Assembly (NCBI GenBank): GCA_016789885.1
Contig: JAEUPZ010000007.1
Coordinates: forward strand, 62,001-126,000
Reading direction: 5' to 3'
Source: Chromatiales bacterium
Lineage (GTDB): Bacteria; Pseudomonadota; Gammaproteobacteria; Steroidobacterales; GCA-2729495
Length of the DNA stretch: 64,000 bases
The number at the start of each line of letters is the position of its first letter. Within the stretch, counting starts at the first letter, position 1. A model generated the notes under the pieces. It worked only from the letters and a program-made list of their open reading frames with translations. It had not been told where the DNA came from and did no database searches. Of this stretch, positions 8,851-16,743 are shown piece after piece. The position numbers and the translations under genes were made by a program.

Positions 8851-10647
8851 TCAGTTCGTGCGCTGGCGCACGTAGCTGCCCGGCGCGTCCTCGATCACGG
8901 GCAGGCGGCCGTCACCCGGCACGCGGGCCGGCACGTCGTCGCCCGACTGGGCGGCGAGCCACGCATTCCAGTCGGGCCACCACGACCCGGGATGCTCCGT
9001 GGCGCCGGCGACCCAGGCGTCGACCTCCTGGGGCTCGGCCGGGTTCAGCCAGTACTGGTACTTGCTGGCCTCGGGCGGGTTGATGACGCCGGCGATGTGG
9101 CCGGAGCCCGCGAGCACGAAGCGCACGGGTCCCGAGAAGTTGTGCTTGGCCTTGAACACCGAGCGGAACGGCGCGATGTGGTCCTCGCGCGAGGCCTGCA
9201 GGTACACCGGCACCGTGACCTTCGTCAGGTCGATGGGCACCCCGGCCAGCGTGATGGCGCCGGGCTTCACGAGGTTGTTCCGGATGTACATCTGCCGCAG
9301 GTAGAAGAGGTGCATCAGCCGCGGCATGCGCGTCGCGTCGGCGTTCCAGTGCAGCAGGTCGAAGGGCATCGGGTCGCGCCCGAGCAGGTAGTTGTGCACG
9401 TAGAACGACCAGATCAGGTCGTTGGCGCGCAGCATGTTGAAGGTGGTGAACATCGCCTGGCTTTCCAGATAGCCCTTCTCGCCCATCATCTGGTCGAGGT
9501 TGTCGAGCTGGGGCTCGTCGACGAACACCGCCAGGTCGCCGGGCTCGGAGAAGTCCACCTGGGCCGTGAAGAAGGTCGCGGCCCGGATGCGCTCGTCGCC
9601 GAGGCCCGCCAGGTAGCCCAGCGCCACCGCCAGCAGCGTGCCGCCGATGCAGTAGCCGACGGCAGAGACGTGGTGCTCGCCCGTCGCGGCCTCGATGGCG
9701 TCGAGGGCGGCGATGATGCCCTCGATCAGGTAGCTCTCGAAGGTCTTGCCGGCCAGGCGCTCGTCAGGGTTGACCCAGGAAATCACGAAGACCGTGTAGC
9801 CCTGGGACACGGCGTAACGGATGAACGACTTCTTCGCCGTCAGGTCGAGGATGTAGTACTTGTTGATCCAGGCCGGGATCATCAGGATCGGCATGCGGTG
9901 CACGTCCGGCGTCGTCGGCGTGAACTGCAGCAGCTGGATCAGGTCGTTCTGGAAGACCACCTTGCCGGGCGTCGTCGCGATGTTCTCGCCCAGCTCGAAG
10001 GCCTCGGGGTCGGACATCGTGATGCGGAGCTGGCCGCCGCCCCGCTCGAGGTCGCGCTTGAAGTTCTCCATGCCCCGCACCAGGTTCTGGCCCTGGCTGT
10101 CGGCGGTCGCCCGCAGCACCTCGGGATTGGTCCACGGGAAGTTCGTCGGCGCGAAGGCGTCGGCGAACTGGCGCGTGTAGAAGTCGACCTTCTTCGCCGT
10201 CTGCGGATCGAGGCCGGAGACGCCGGCCATGGTGTCGACGAGCCAGCGCGCGGTGATCAGGTACGACTGCTTGACCAGCGCGAAGAAGGGGTTGACCTCC
10301 CAGTCGGGGTGCCGGAACCGGCGGTCGCCGGGCTCGGGCCTCGCGACGGGCTCCATGGGCTGGCCCGCCATCGCGGCGGCCGCCTGCTGCCACAGCGCCA
10401 TGTGGGACTGCCAGAGCTCGACGTTCGCCTGCATGAGCCGGGCGGGGTCGAGCATGAGCTTCGTCGCGGCCTCCTGCATGGCAGGCGCGACGTTGAGGGG
10501 ATCGAGGCTGCGCGCGGCACCCTCGGCCGGCTGCTTCAGCAGCTCGGCGAACATCGCCTGGGTATCGGCCTGGGTCTTCGTGAGCAGCGCGAGCCACTGG
10601 CTCGCCAGGGCAGCCGGATCGGCGGCCGGCGGGATTTCGGTGGCCAT
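8851..10647 (-). CDS. phaC: Class I poly(3-hydroxyalkanoate) synthase
   Basis: The 598-residue protein polymerises (R)-3-hydroxyacyl-CoA into PHA at the granule surface. The lipase-like box GYCIGG contains nucleophile Cys333; the charge-relay Asp489 (SREDH) and general-base His517 (GSGHIAGV) are all present, with spacing matching the class I enzyme of Cupriavidus (about 320/480/508). Length is typical for class I (about 590), and no phaE or phaR-subunit partner of class III/IV is adjacent. The N-terminal ~200 residues are the variable substrate/dimer region. It follows phaR by 17 nt, so the two are likely one operon under PhaR feedback. No phaA or phaB lies in the window, so monomer supply must come from elsewhere. 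Confidence 0.97.
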   Translation of the reverse strand: MATEIPPAADPAALASQWLALLTKTQADTQAMFAELLKQPAEGAARSLDPLNVAPAMQEAATKLMLDPARLMQANVELWQSHMALWQQAAAAMAGQPMEPVARPEPGDRRFRHPDWEVNPFFALVKQSYLITARWLVDTMAGVSGLDPQTAKKVDFYTRQFADAFAPTNFPWTNPEVLRATADSQGQNLVRGMENFKRDLERGGGQLRITMSDPEAFELGENIATTPGKVVFQNDLIQLLQFTPTTPDVHRMPILMIPAWINKYYILDLTAKKSFIRYAVSQGYTVFVISWVNPDERLAGKTFESYLIEGIIAALDAIEAATGEHHVSAVGYCIGGTLLAVALGYLAGLGDERIRAATFFTAQVDFSEPGDLAVFVDEPQLDNLDQMMGEKGYLESQAMFTTFNMLRANDLIWSFYVHNYLLGRDPMPFDLLHWNADATRMPRLMHLFYLRQMYIRNNLVKPGAITLAGVPIDLTKVTVPVYLQASREDHIAPFRSVFKAKHNFSGPVRFVLAGSGHIAGVINPPEASKYQYWLNPAEPQEVDAWVAGATEHPGSWWPDWNAWLAAQSGDDVPARVPGDGRLPVIEDAPGSYVRQRTN

Positions 10648-10664
10648 CGTCGGGATCGTGTTCC

Positions 10665-11144
10665 TTACTTGTCGTCCCCGCCACCGCCCGGCTTGCCGGG
10701 ACCGCGGGGCGTTAGCATGTCGAGGAAGGACTTCTGCATCTGGTTCCAGGCCTCGAGGTTGGCGGCGGCCAGGTTCTGCATGCCGCCCAGCGGCGTCATG
10801 CCCAGCGTCTTCTGGATCTGGTCCTGCAGGCCCTTCTGCTGGGTCAGGAACAGCGACACGCTGCGCTCGAGGTAGCCGGCCATCAGCTCCTGCATCGGGT
10901 TGCCGTAGAAGCGGATGATCTGCTTGAGCATGTCCGCCGAGAGGATCGGGCGCCCGCCCTGCTCCTGCTCGGCGATGACCTGCAGCAGGATGCTGCGGGT
11001 AATGTCCTGGCCGGTGGTGTCGTCGACGACGACCACGTCCTCGCCGCCGGCGACGAGCTGGCGGATGCCGTCCAGGGTGACGTGGCGGCTCGCCTCGGTG
11101 TCATAGAGGCGGCGGTTTGCGTATTTCTTGATGGTGCGCGCCAT
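10665..11144 (-). CDS. phaR: Polyhydroxyalkanoate synthesis repressor PhaR
   Basis: The 159-residue protein starts with the hallmark IKKYANRRLYDT (residues ~5-16) of the PHB/PHA accumulation regulator N-terminal DNA-binding domain, followed by the accumulation regulatory domain (DITRSILLQVIAEQEQGG) and a Gln/Met-rich C terminus (YLERSVSLFLTQQKGLQDQ). PhaR binds both DNA and PHA granules: when polymer is absent it represses phasin genes, and it is titrated away by new granules. Its position between phasin and phaC fits. GGAG upstream supplies the ribosome site, and a TAGACT hexamer on the minus strand near 11172-11177 is a possible -10. Family identity is certain; operator sequences here are unproven. 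Confidence 0.96.
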   Translation of the reverse strand: MARTIKKYANRRLYDTEASRHVTLDGIRQLVAGGEDVVVVDDTTGQDITRSILLQVIAEQEQGGRPILSADMLKQIIRFYGNPMQELMAGYLERSVSLFLTQQKGLQDQIQKTLGMTPLGGMQNLAAANLEAWNQMQKSFLDMLTPRGPGKPGGGGDDK

Positions 11145-11213
11145 GGGCCTGACTCCACGAGTTACGCCCTAGTCTAACCCCGGGGGTCCGGGGGTACGGC
11201 CGACGGATGCCGC

Positions 11214-11253
11214 GGAAACGAAACGGGGGCGGTGGCCTCGGGCCACCGCCCCC
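11214..11253 (-). terminator. Strong intrinsic terminator after the phasin gene
   Basis: A perfect 13-bp stem (11225-11237 with 11241-11253) closes a 3-nt loop. On the minus strand it is followed by GTTTCGTTTCC, a T-rich run. It begins 27 nt after the phasin stop and separates phasin from phaR-phaC transcription. Confidence 0.8.
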
Positions 11254-11280
11254 GCAGGGTCGTCACGGCAGGGCAGCGGC

Positions 11281-11643
11281 TCAGGCGGCCTTGCGGGTCG
11301 CCTTGTCGGTGGCAGCGGTGACCGTCGCCTGGGTCTTGGTGGTCACGGCGCTGGCGATCTCCATGTACTCCTGCGAGCGGCGGGTCAGCTGCTCGCTGAA
11401 GGCACGGACCGCGTCGGCCTGCTTGGCGAAGAACTCGGTCGGGTCCGTCGCGCGGGCCGGGAGCTGCACCTGGCTGATGGCGAAGTTGATGAAGTCGCCG
11501 AGCACCGCGTAGTTCTGGCGGGACACGCGCTCGAAGGCCTCGGCGGCCACGGTCGTGTAGGCGCGCATCGGCTCGAGGGCTTCCTTCTGCATGTCCATCA
11601 TCTTCTGGAGCTGGTCGGTCATGTTGGGGGTCGTGGCTGACAT
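11281..11643 (-). CDS. Phasin family granule-associated protein
   Basis: The 120-residue protein begins at ATG 11643 behind AAGGAG; a longer frame upstream lacks a ribosome site and would add Pro-rich sequence. The mature protein is amphipathic helix throughout: MTDQLQKMMDMQKEAL, FERVSRQNYAVLGDFINFAI and FFAKQADAVRAFSEQLTRRS, as in phasin_2 (TIGR01841-like) proteins that coat PHA granules. The C-terminal tail is Ala/Thr/Lys-rich. It has its own sigma70-like promoter (11702-11730) and a strong terminator (11214-11253), so it is transcribed separately from phaR-phaC, which is usual because phasin is made in far higher amounts. Confidence 0.93.
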   Translation of the reverse strand: MSATTPNMTDQLQKMMDMQKEALEPMRAYTTVAAEAFERVSRQNYAVLGDFINFAISQVQLPARATDPTEFFAKQADAVRAFSEQLTRRSQEYMEIASAVTTKTQATVTAATDKATRKAA

Positions 11644-11701
11644 GGTTGGTCTCCTTGGGGGGCTGGGAACAAGGCCCGGGCCGGGCCACGGGACGGGAGG
11701 C

Positions 11702-11730
11702 ATCATAGCCGCAGAAGTTGTGCGCTGCAA
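11702..11730 (-). promoter_or_regulatory. sigma70-like promoter of the phasin gene
   Basis: On the minus strand TTGCAG (11730-11725) and TATGAT (11707-11702) are separated by exactly 17 nt. The predicted start near 11695 gives a leader of about 50 nt before the phasin ATG with its AAGGAG site. It lies in one of the few AT-richer gaps in the window. Confidence 0.6.
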
Positions 11731-11933
11731 GAGAATGGCATCGGTGCGACTGACGACTCCTAAACCATTGCTGTGAATGAACTTGACACTTCTGGACACG
11801 TATATTTGACAGTCTGTGATTGTGCGCCGCGTCAGGGTTTCGCGGTGTCATCGGGGCGTCATCGCATGGTCATCACGGCGCAAACCGGCGGCGGGATAGT
11901 GCACCCGGTGACGACAGCCCCACGGAGACGTTC

Positions 11934-12125
11934 ATGGACGAGGAATTGCTCCCCTATCTGCTGGCCGCGTTCCCCCCGGGCATCGACTGCCAGCCCCTGG
12001 CCGGGCGCGCCCGGGATCAGGTCATCATCCGCGGCTACCGCTTCGACCCCGAGGCCCTCGACGCCCGGTCCCTGGCCTTGCTGCAGGGCGGCGCGCAGAC
12101 CCCCGGCTGGGCCGCAGCAGCCTGA
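11934..12125 (+). CDS. Small hypothetical protein, 63 residues
   Basis: The ATG at 11934 follows CGGAGACG, a fair ribosome site; longer in-frame starts upstream give sequence of low coding quality. The product begins MDEELLPYLLAAFPPG and contains IIRGYRFDPEALDARSLALLQ, an acidic, mixed helix/strand composition with no signal peptide, Cys pair or membrane helix. I do not recognise a family. It converges tail to tail with the AEC gene (9 nt between stops) and diverges from the phasin gene. The sensible codon bias and ribosome site argue that it is a real gene, but it could be spurious. Confidence 0.5.
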   Translation: MDEELLPYLLAAFPPGIDCQPLAGRARDQVIIRGYRFDPEALDARSLALLQGGAQTPGWAAAA

Positions 12126-12134
12126 GCCGCCGCC

Positions 12135-13016
12135 TCAGCCGGGCAGCGCGACCAGCAGCAGCAGCGGCAGGGTCGCGAAGGACAGCAGCGTCGAGAGCAG
12201 GATGGCCCCGGCCACGTCGCCGGGGTGGCGGTCGTAGCGGGCCGCCAGCAGGTAGTTGAATACCGCCACCGGCATGGCGCTCTCGATGATGACGACGCCC
12301 CGGGCCGTTCCCTCGAGCCCCAGCACCAGCGTCAGCACATAGCCGGCGGCGAACCCGAGCCCCAGCCGGGCCGTGGCGATGCCGGCGGCCACGGGCAGTC
12401 GCTGCACGCCGAAGCTCCCCAGCGCGTGGCCTAGCGCCACCAGCATCAGCGGGATCGCCATGCCGGCCAGCAGGCTGATGGAATTGCCCACCCACAGGGG
12501 CAGCTTCGTGCCGGTGGCGAGCAGCGCAAGCCCGGTGATGGCCGCGTAGTTCACCGGCGTCGTCAGCAGCGTGCGCCACACGGGCTGGCGACCCTGGAAC
12601 AGCGGCCCGATCAGGAACTGCGTGACCGAGCCCACCAGGTAGAAGCCGATGGCGAGCCCCAGGCCCTCGCTGCCGAAGGCAAAGAGGCAGAGCGGCAGGC
12701 CGAGGTTGCCCGAGTTGCCGAAGGCGACGGGCGGCAGGTAGCTGCGGAGCGGCTGGCCCAGCACGCGCAGCGCCACCGCGCCCACGACACCGCAGGTGGC
12801 GAGCACCACGATGGCGTAGCCCACCATCGACAGGAACGTCGCCGGCGGCGTCGTGAGGCCCGTGATGCCGTCGAGGATCAGGCACGGCACGCCGACGAAC
12901 ATCACCAGCTGGGTGAGGAAGTCGCGGTCGAAAGGCAGGCGCAGCCGCTGCCAGCCGAAGCCGACGAGCACGCCCACCAGCACGGGGGCGATGATGGGGA
13001 CCAGTTGGCTGTACAC
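12135..13016 (-). CDS. AEC family (auxin efflux carrier-type) transporter
   Basis: The 293-residue protein has about ten transmembrane helices in two inverted halves, with the AEC-typical mid-membrane PCLILDGITGL near residue 45 and SGNLGLPLCLFAFG (residues ~110-130), the conserved N-x-G-x-x-G-x-P crossover motif. AEC/MdcF-type carriers export or import small organic acids such as malonate, malate or related anions; the substrate here is unknown. The start is GTG at 13016 with no good ribosome site, and a TAGCAT element on the minus strand lies about 40 nt upstream. It is divergent from the cytochrome b561 gene with 50 nt between starts. Confidence 0.87.
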   Translation of the reverse strand: MYSQLVPIIAPVLVGVLVGFGWQRLRLPFDRDFLTQLVMFVGVPCLILDGITGLTTPPATFLSMVGYAIVVLATCGVVGAVALRVLGQPLRSYLPPVAFGNSGNLGLPLCLFAFGSEGLGLAIGFYLVGSVTQFLIGPLFQGRQPVWRTLLTTPVNYAAITGLALLATGTKLPLWVGNSISLLAGMAIPLMLVALGHALGSFGVQRLPVAAGIATARLGLGFAAGYVLTLVLGLEGTARGVVIIESAMPVAVFNYLLAARYDRHPGDVAGAILLSTLLSFATLPLLLLVALPG

Positions 13017-13054
13017 AGCGGAGGCGCCGGGGTGGACCGGGAGGGCGGCGCCGG

Positions 13055-13060
13055 TATGCT
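13055..13060 (+). promoter_or_regulatory. -10-like hexamer directly before the cytochrome b561 gene (probable leaderless start)
   Basis: TATGCT ends 6 nt before ATG 13067, where transcription would begin at or next to the start codon. No Shine-Dalgarno sequence is present. A TGGACC at 13033-13038 lies 16 nt upstream and is a weak -35 candidate. Confidence 0.45.
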
Positions 13061-13066
13061 AGCCGA

Positions 13067-13630
13067 ATGACCCACCTGTCGCCCGGACCCGCCGCCGGCT
13101 GGAGCCCCCTGGCCCGCAGCTTCCACTGGCTCGTCGCAATGCTGCTGCTCGCGCAGATTCCCCTCGCCTGGTACATGGTCGACCAGCCCCTCGGTCCCGC
13201 GAAGCTCGGCAACTACGCCCTGCACAAGTCGCTGGGCATGCTGGTCTTCGCCCTCACGGCAGTGCGCCTCGCCTGGCGGCTGACGCATCCGGCCCCCCCG
13301 CTGCCGCCGGGGACGCCGGGCTGGCAGCGCGGCGCGGCCCGCCTGACCCAGGGGCTGCTGTACTTCCTGATGTTCGCGATGCCGCTGACGGGCTGGCTCA
13401 ATTCGTCGGCCGCCAATTTCCCCGTCAGCGTGTTCGGGCTCTTCGCGCTGCCGAACCTCATCGAGGCGGACCCGGTCCGGCAGCAGGGCTTCGAGGACTC
13501 GCACCGCGTGCAGTCGTACCTGCTCTTTGCCGTGCTGACGGCCCATCTCGCCGGTGCGCTGTACCACCAGTACGTGAAGCGTGACGGGGTGCTGGCCGGC
13601 ATGCTGGGCTTCGGCGGGGTCCACCGCTGA
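13067..13630 (+). CDS. Cytochrome b561 family protein
   Basis: The 187-residue protein has four transmembrane helices with haem-ligand histidines of the cytochrome b561 (CybB) family: SFHWLVAMLL in helix 1, LHKSLGMLVF in helix 2, and histidines in the last helix (VLTAHLAGALYHQYV). Such di-haem b proteins move electrons between ubiquinol and periplasmic acceptors such as superoxide. The stop overlaps the YceI start (TGATG), a pairing frequently seen in Proteobacteria, where b561 and YceI are thought to form an isoprenoid-quinone/redox unit. No ribosome site precedes the ATG, but a TATGCT hexamer 6 nt upstream suggests a leaderless message. Confidence 0.92.
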   Translation: MTHLSPGPAAGWSPLARSFHWLVAMLLLAQIPLAWYMVDQPLGPAKLGNYALHKSLGMLVFALTAVRLAWRLTHPAPPLPPGTPGWQRGAARLTQGLLYFLMFAMPLTGWLNSSAANFPVSVFGLFALPNLIEADPVRQQGFEDSHRVQSYLLFAVLTAHLAGALYHQYVKRDGVLAGMLGFGGVHR

Positions 13631-14205
13631 TGCGCGCCCCGTGGCTCGTCGCGGCCGCACTGCTGGCGGCCGCTGCCCCGGCGGCGGCCGCCGACTATCG
13701 CGTTGACCGCACCGGCAGCAGCGTCACGTTCAAGGCCGTGCAGCAGGGCGCGCGCTTTCCCGGCAGCTTCGAGCGCTTCGGCGGCGTCGTCAGCTTCGAC
13801 CCTGCGACCGCCACCGGCCGCATCGACGCGACGGTGGAGCTGGCCTCGGTGGACAGCGGCAATCCCGAGCGCGACGGCGTGCTCCGCACCCCCGACTGGT
13901 TCGACGTGGCGCGCTTCCCGGCCGCCCGCTTCGTCGCGACCGCGTTCCGCCGCACGGAGTCCGGCTTCGCCGCCGACGGCGAGCTGACGCTGCGCGACGT
14001 GCGGCGGCCGGCCACGCTCGCGTTCCGGTTCACGCTACCCGACGCGGCGGGCCGCGCGCGGCTGCAGGGGACGCTGGCCGTGAAGCGGCTCGACTTCGGC
14101 ATCGGCCGCGGCGAGTGGACCGACACCACCTACGTGGGCAACGACGTCGACGTCGCCATCGACGTGTGGCTGGGCCCCGTGGCCGCGGGCCCCTCGAAAC
14201 CTTAA
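13630..14205 (+). CDS. YceI family periplasmic lipocalin-like protein
   Basis: The 191-residue protein has a signal peptide (cleaved near AAAA-DYR, residue ~22) and a YceI domain: YRVDRTGSSVTFKAVQQGA, FDPATATGRIDATVELASVD, and the C-terminal TLAVKRLDFGIGRGEW with TYVGNDVDV. YceI proteins fold as lipocalin-like barrels that bind polyisoprenoids such as ubiquinone-8 in the periplasm. Its ATG overlaps the cytochrome b561 stop, so the pair is translated together, in keeping with a quinone-related function. The final FGIGRGEWTDTTYVG block is the strongest family marker. Confidence 0.94.
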   Translation: MRAPWLVAAALLAAAAPAAAADYRVDRTGSSVTFKAVQQGARFPGSFERFGGVVSFDPATATGRIDATVELASVDSGNPERDGVLRTPDWFDVARFPAARFVATAFRRTESGFAADGELTLRDVRRPATLAFRFTLPDAAGRARLQGTLAVKRLDFGIGRGEWTDTTYVGNDVDVAIDVWLGPVAAGPSKP

Positions 14206-14228
14206 AGACCCAAGGACAGGACGACACC

Positions 14229-14915
14229 ATGACCAGCGCCGCCCCGGGCGTCACGACGCGCACCCTCACGCTGCAGGCCGCCGACGGGCACGAGTTCGGC
14301 GCCTATGTCGCGACGCCGCCGGGCGCGCCCCGGGCAGGCTTGCTGGTGCTGCAGGAAATCTTCGGCGTCAACGCGCACATCCGCCGGGTCGCCGAGGGCT
14401 ATGCGGCCCGCGACTACCTCGCCATCGCCCCGGCGCTCTTCGACCGCGTGCGCCCGGGCATCGAGCTCGGCTACGACGCCGTCGAGCAGGGTCGCGACCT
14501 CATGCTGAAGCTCGCCATCGACGACGTCGCCGCCGACCTGCGCGCCGCCGTGGCGGCCGTCGGCACGGCGGGCCGCGTGGGTGCGGTGGGCTACTGCTGG
14601 GGCGGCGCCATCGCCGACCTCGCGGCCTGCCGCACGTCGGTGGCTGCCGCGGTGTCGTACTACGGCCGGGCCAACGTCGCGTGGCTCCACGAGCAGCCGC
14701 GCTGCCCGGTGCTGTACCACTTCGGGGCCCTCGACCCGCTGATCCCGCCAGAGGTGGTCAGCCAGATCACCGCCGCGCGGCCGGGGCATGCCGTGCACGT
14801 GTACGAGCAGGCGGGCCACGGCTTCAACTGCGACGAGCGGCCCGAGTACCATGCGCCGAGTGCTGCACTCGCGCTGCAGCGGACGCTGGCCTTCTTCGAC
14901 CAGCACCTCGGCTGA
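14229..14915 (+). CDS. Dienelactone hydrolase family protein
   Basis: This 228-residue cytosolic alpha/beta hydrolase starts at ATG 14229 behind AAGGACAGG. The catalytic triad is visible: nucleophile Cys123 in GYCWGG, Asp169 in GALDPLIP and His197 in AGHGFNC. The Cys rather than Ser nucleophile and the family motif VLQEIFGVNAHIRRV fit dienelactone hydrolase (carboxymethylenebutenolidase), which opens dienelactones in chlorocatechol and related pathways; many homologues in non-degraders have other, unknown esters as substrate. It lies 23 nt after the YceI stop, perhaps on the same transcript, and ahead of a hairpin with a T-run that could end it. Confidence 0.94.
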   Translation: MTSAAPGVTTRTLTLQAADGHEFGAYVATPPGAPRAGLLVLQEIFGVNAHIRRVAEGYAARDYLAIAPALFDRVRPGIELGYDAVEQGRDLMLKLAIDDVAADLRAAVAAVGTAGRVGAVGYCWGGAIADLAACRTSVAAAVSYYGRANVAWLHEQPRCPVLYHFGALDPLIPPEVVSQITAARPGHAVHVYEQAGHGFNCDERPEYHAPSAALALQRTLAFFDQHLG

Positions 14916-14990
14916 CCGCCGCACGGCACGGCAGGACCCCAGCACCGCCCGCCTCTTGCCTTTCTGGCGGCGCGAGGCCTGAATACCACG

Positions 14991-15024
14991 CCCGGCTGCC
15001 GTGGCTGCCGGGTTTTCCTTTTTG
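14991..15024 (+). terminator. Intrinsic terminator-like hairpin between dienelactone hydrolase and ubiD-like genes
   Basis: CCCGGC (14991-14996) pairs with GCCGGG (15007-15012), followed by TTTTCCTTTTTG. It lies only 12 nt before the UbiD start codon, so besides ending the upstream message it would sit in the 5' leader of any read-through transcript. Confidence 0.6.
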
Positions 15025-15036
15025 CGGAGTTCCCAT

Positions 15037-16743
15037 ATGTCGCAGCGCAAGAATCCTCCCCCGTCCACGACGGGCCCCGACCTCGACCGCCGGCAGCTGC
15101 TCGGCGCCGCCGCCGGCATCGCCGCAGGGCTCGGCCTCGCAGCCACGGCCGCCGCACCGGGCACCGCCGAGGCCGCCAGCCGCCGCGGGGGCAAGCTGCA
15201 GTGGCCCTATGCGAGCTTCCGTGACTACATCGAGACGCTGGAAGCGCGGGGCCTCGTGCTGCGGGTTCCCCGCATCGACCAGGACAAGTACGAGATGACG
15301 GCGCTGACCTACCGGCTGCTCGACGAGTTCGGCTGGTACGGCGCGCCGGCGATCCTCGCCGAGGAGGTCAAGCAGGACGGGCGCTGGATCAAGGGCCCGG
15401 TCATCACGAACCACCAGGGCCACTGGTTCACCGAGGCGCTGATCTGGGGCCGTGAGCCCGCCAGCGGCCCCGGCCCCCTGTCGGACCTGGGGCCGCAGAC
15501 CTATCGCGAGACGCTCGCGTTCCTCACCAACCTCATCGAGACCAACAAGGGTCGCAACCCGTCGATCCCGAACAACCCGGTGGACGCCGCCAGGGCCCCC
15601 GTCAAGGAGGTCATCGTCCGCGGCGACGCCGTCAACCTGCTCGACTTCGCCTTCATCAAGTCGAACCCGGGCGACTCGAACCGCTACGTCAACACGGGCT
15701 CGGTGTTCACCGAGGACAAGGAGCTCGGCAAGAACTTCGGCACGTACCGCTGCGAGATCAAGGGCCCGCGGCTCATGGGCGTCAATCCCGAGCCGGGCCA
15801 GACCGGCTGGAAGATGCTCATGGAGAAGAAGAAGCGCGGCGAGAAACGCTGCCCGATCTCCATCGTCGTCGGCAATGACCCCATCGCCTGGTTCATCAGC
15901 TCGTCGGTCATCTCGAAGGGCGGCGCCGACGAGCTCGCCATTGCCGGCGGCTTCCGCGGCCAGGCCATCGACGTGGTCAAGAGCGAGACCAACGACATCA
16001 TGATCCCGGCCAACGCCGAGATGGTGATCGAGGGTGAGGTGCTGCTCGACCAGATGCAGCCGGAAGGCCCCTTCGGCGAGATGTACGGCTACCTGGGCCT
16101 CAAGAAGGACGAGAACTTCGTGATGGAGGTGACCTGCGTCACCCACCGCCGGCAGCCGTGGATCCTGAACCAGTTCACCGGCGTCACGCGCGGCTTCTGC
16201 ACGGCACCCCTCGAGGCGTTCTCGTTCTACCGCGTCAGCAAGGCCATCCCCAACGCCGTCGCCTTCCACTCGCCCGTCGAGTGGACCGGCATCGGCGTGC
16301 TGTCCATCAAGAAGACCGCTGCCGGCCAGGGCCTGAAGGCCGGCAAGCAGATCGCGAACCTCGTACCCATCACGAAGGTCGCCATCGTCGTCGACGACGA
16401 CGTCGACGTGCTGAACCGGAACGAGGTCATGCAGGCCGTCGGTGCGCGCTGGCAGCCGTTCCCGGCCGCGGAGATCATCCAGGAGGCCCGGGGCATGGCG
16501 CTGGATCCCAGCTCCCCCAAGCGGCCCATGAGCAGCAAGATCGTCATCGACGCCACCCGTCAGCTGCCCGACGAGGGCGGCCCGCCGATGTACCCGGAGC
16601 GCAACCGCGACCTGCTGGCGAAGCTGGCCCCGGAGTCCTTCGACCTGGTGAAGGCCAACTGGGAAAAGTACCTCGACGGCTGGAAGCCCTACCCCGGCCC
16701 CGCGGCGGGCGTCAGCCGGCCCCGGCGGGGCGGTCCCTGGTAA
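15037..16743 (+). CDS. UbiD family decarboxylase with a twin-arginine leader
   Basis: The 568-residue protein starts at ATG 15037 with GGAG just upstream; an in-frame start at 15001 is less likely. Residues 1-45 form a Tat-like leader (DRRQLLG at 17-23, then a long Ala/Gly/Leu h-region). The remainder is a full-length UbiD: NPVDAARAPVKEVI, the conserved INTGS-like YVNTGSVF, VSVVxGxDP-like VVGNDPIAWF, and the PEGPFGEMYGYLG block bearing catalytic glutamates. UbiD enzymes use prenylated FMN to (de)carboxylate aromatic or alpha,beta-unsaturated acids. Export would be unusual, because prFMN is made in the cytosol; Tat export of the folded holoenzyme would solve this. No UbiX partner is in the window. 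Substrate unknown. Confidence 0.9.
   Translation: MSQRKNPPPSTTGPDLDRRQLLGAAAGIAAGLGLAATAAAPGTAEAASRRGGKLQWPYASFRDYIETLEARGLVLRVPRIDQDKYEMTALTYRLLDEFGWYGAPAILAEEVKQDGRWIKGPVITNHQGHWFTEALIWGREPASGPGPLSDLGPQTYRETLAFLTNLIETNKGRNPSIPNNPVDAARAPVKEVIVRGDAVNLLDFAFIKSNPGDSNRYVNTGSVFTEDKELGKNFGTYRCEIKGPRLMGVNPEPGQTGWKMLMEKKKRGEKRCPISIVVGNDPIAWFISSSVISKGGADELAIAGGFRGQAIDVVKSETNDIMIPANAEMVIEGEVLLDQMQPEGPFGEMYGYLGLKKDENFVMEVTCVTHRRQPWILNQFTGVTRGFCTAPLEAFSFYRVSKAIPNAVAFHSPVEWTGIGVLSIKKTAAGQGLKAGKQIANLVPITKVAIVVDDDVDVLNRNEVMQAVGARWQPFPAAEIIQEARGMALDPSSPKRPMSSKIVIDATRQLPDEGGPPMYPERNRDLLAKLAPESFDLVKANWEKYLDGWKPYPGPAAGVSRPRRGGPW

Noticed and set aside
8836..10875. 679-codon plus-strand frame
   Set aside because: Antisense to phaC/phaR; Arg/His/Val-rich composition with no motif.
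11783..11811. Twin TTGACA as a plus-strand promoter for the 63-residue gene
   Set aside because: No -10 at 16-19 nt from either copy; the copies were kept only as possible operator half-sites.
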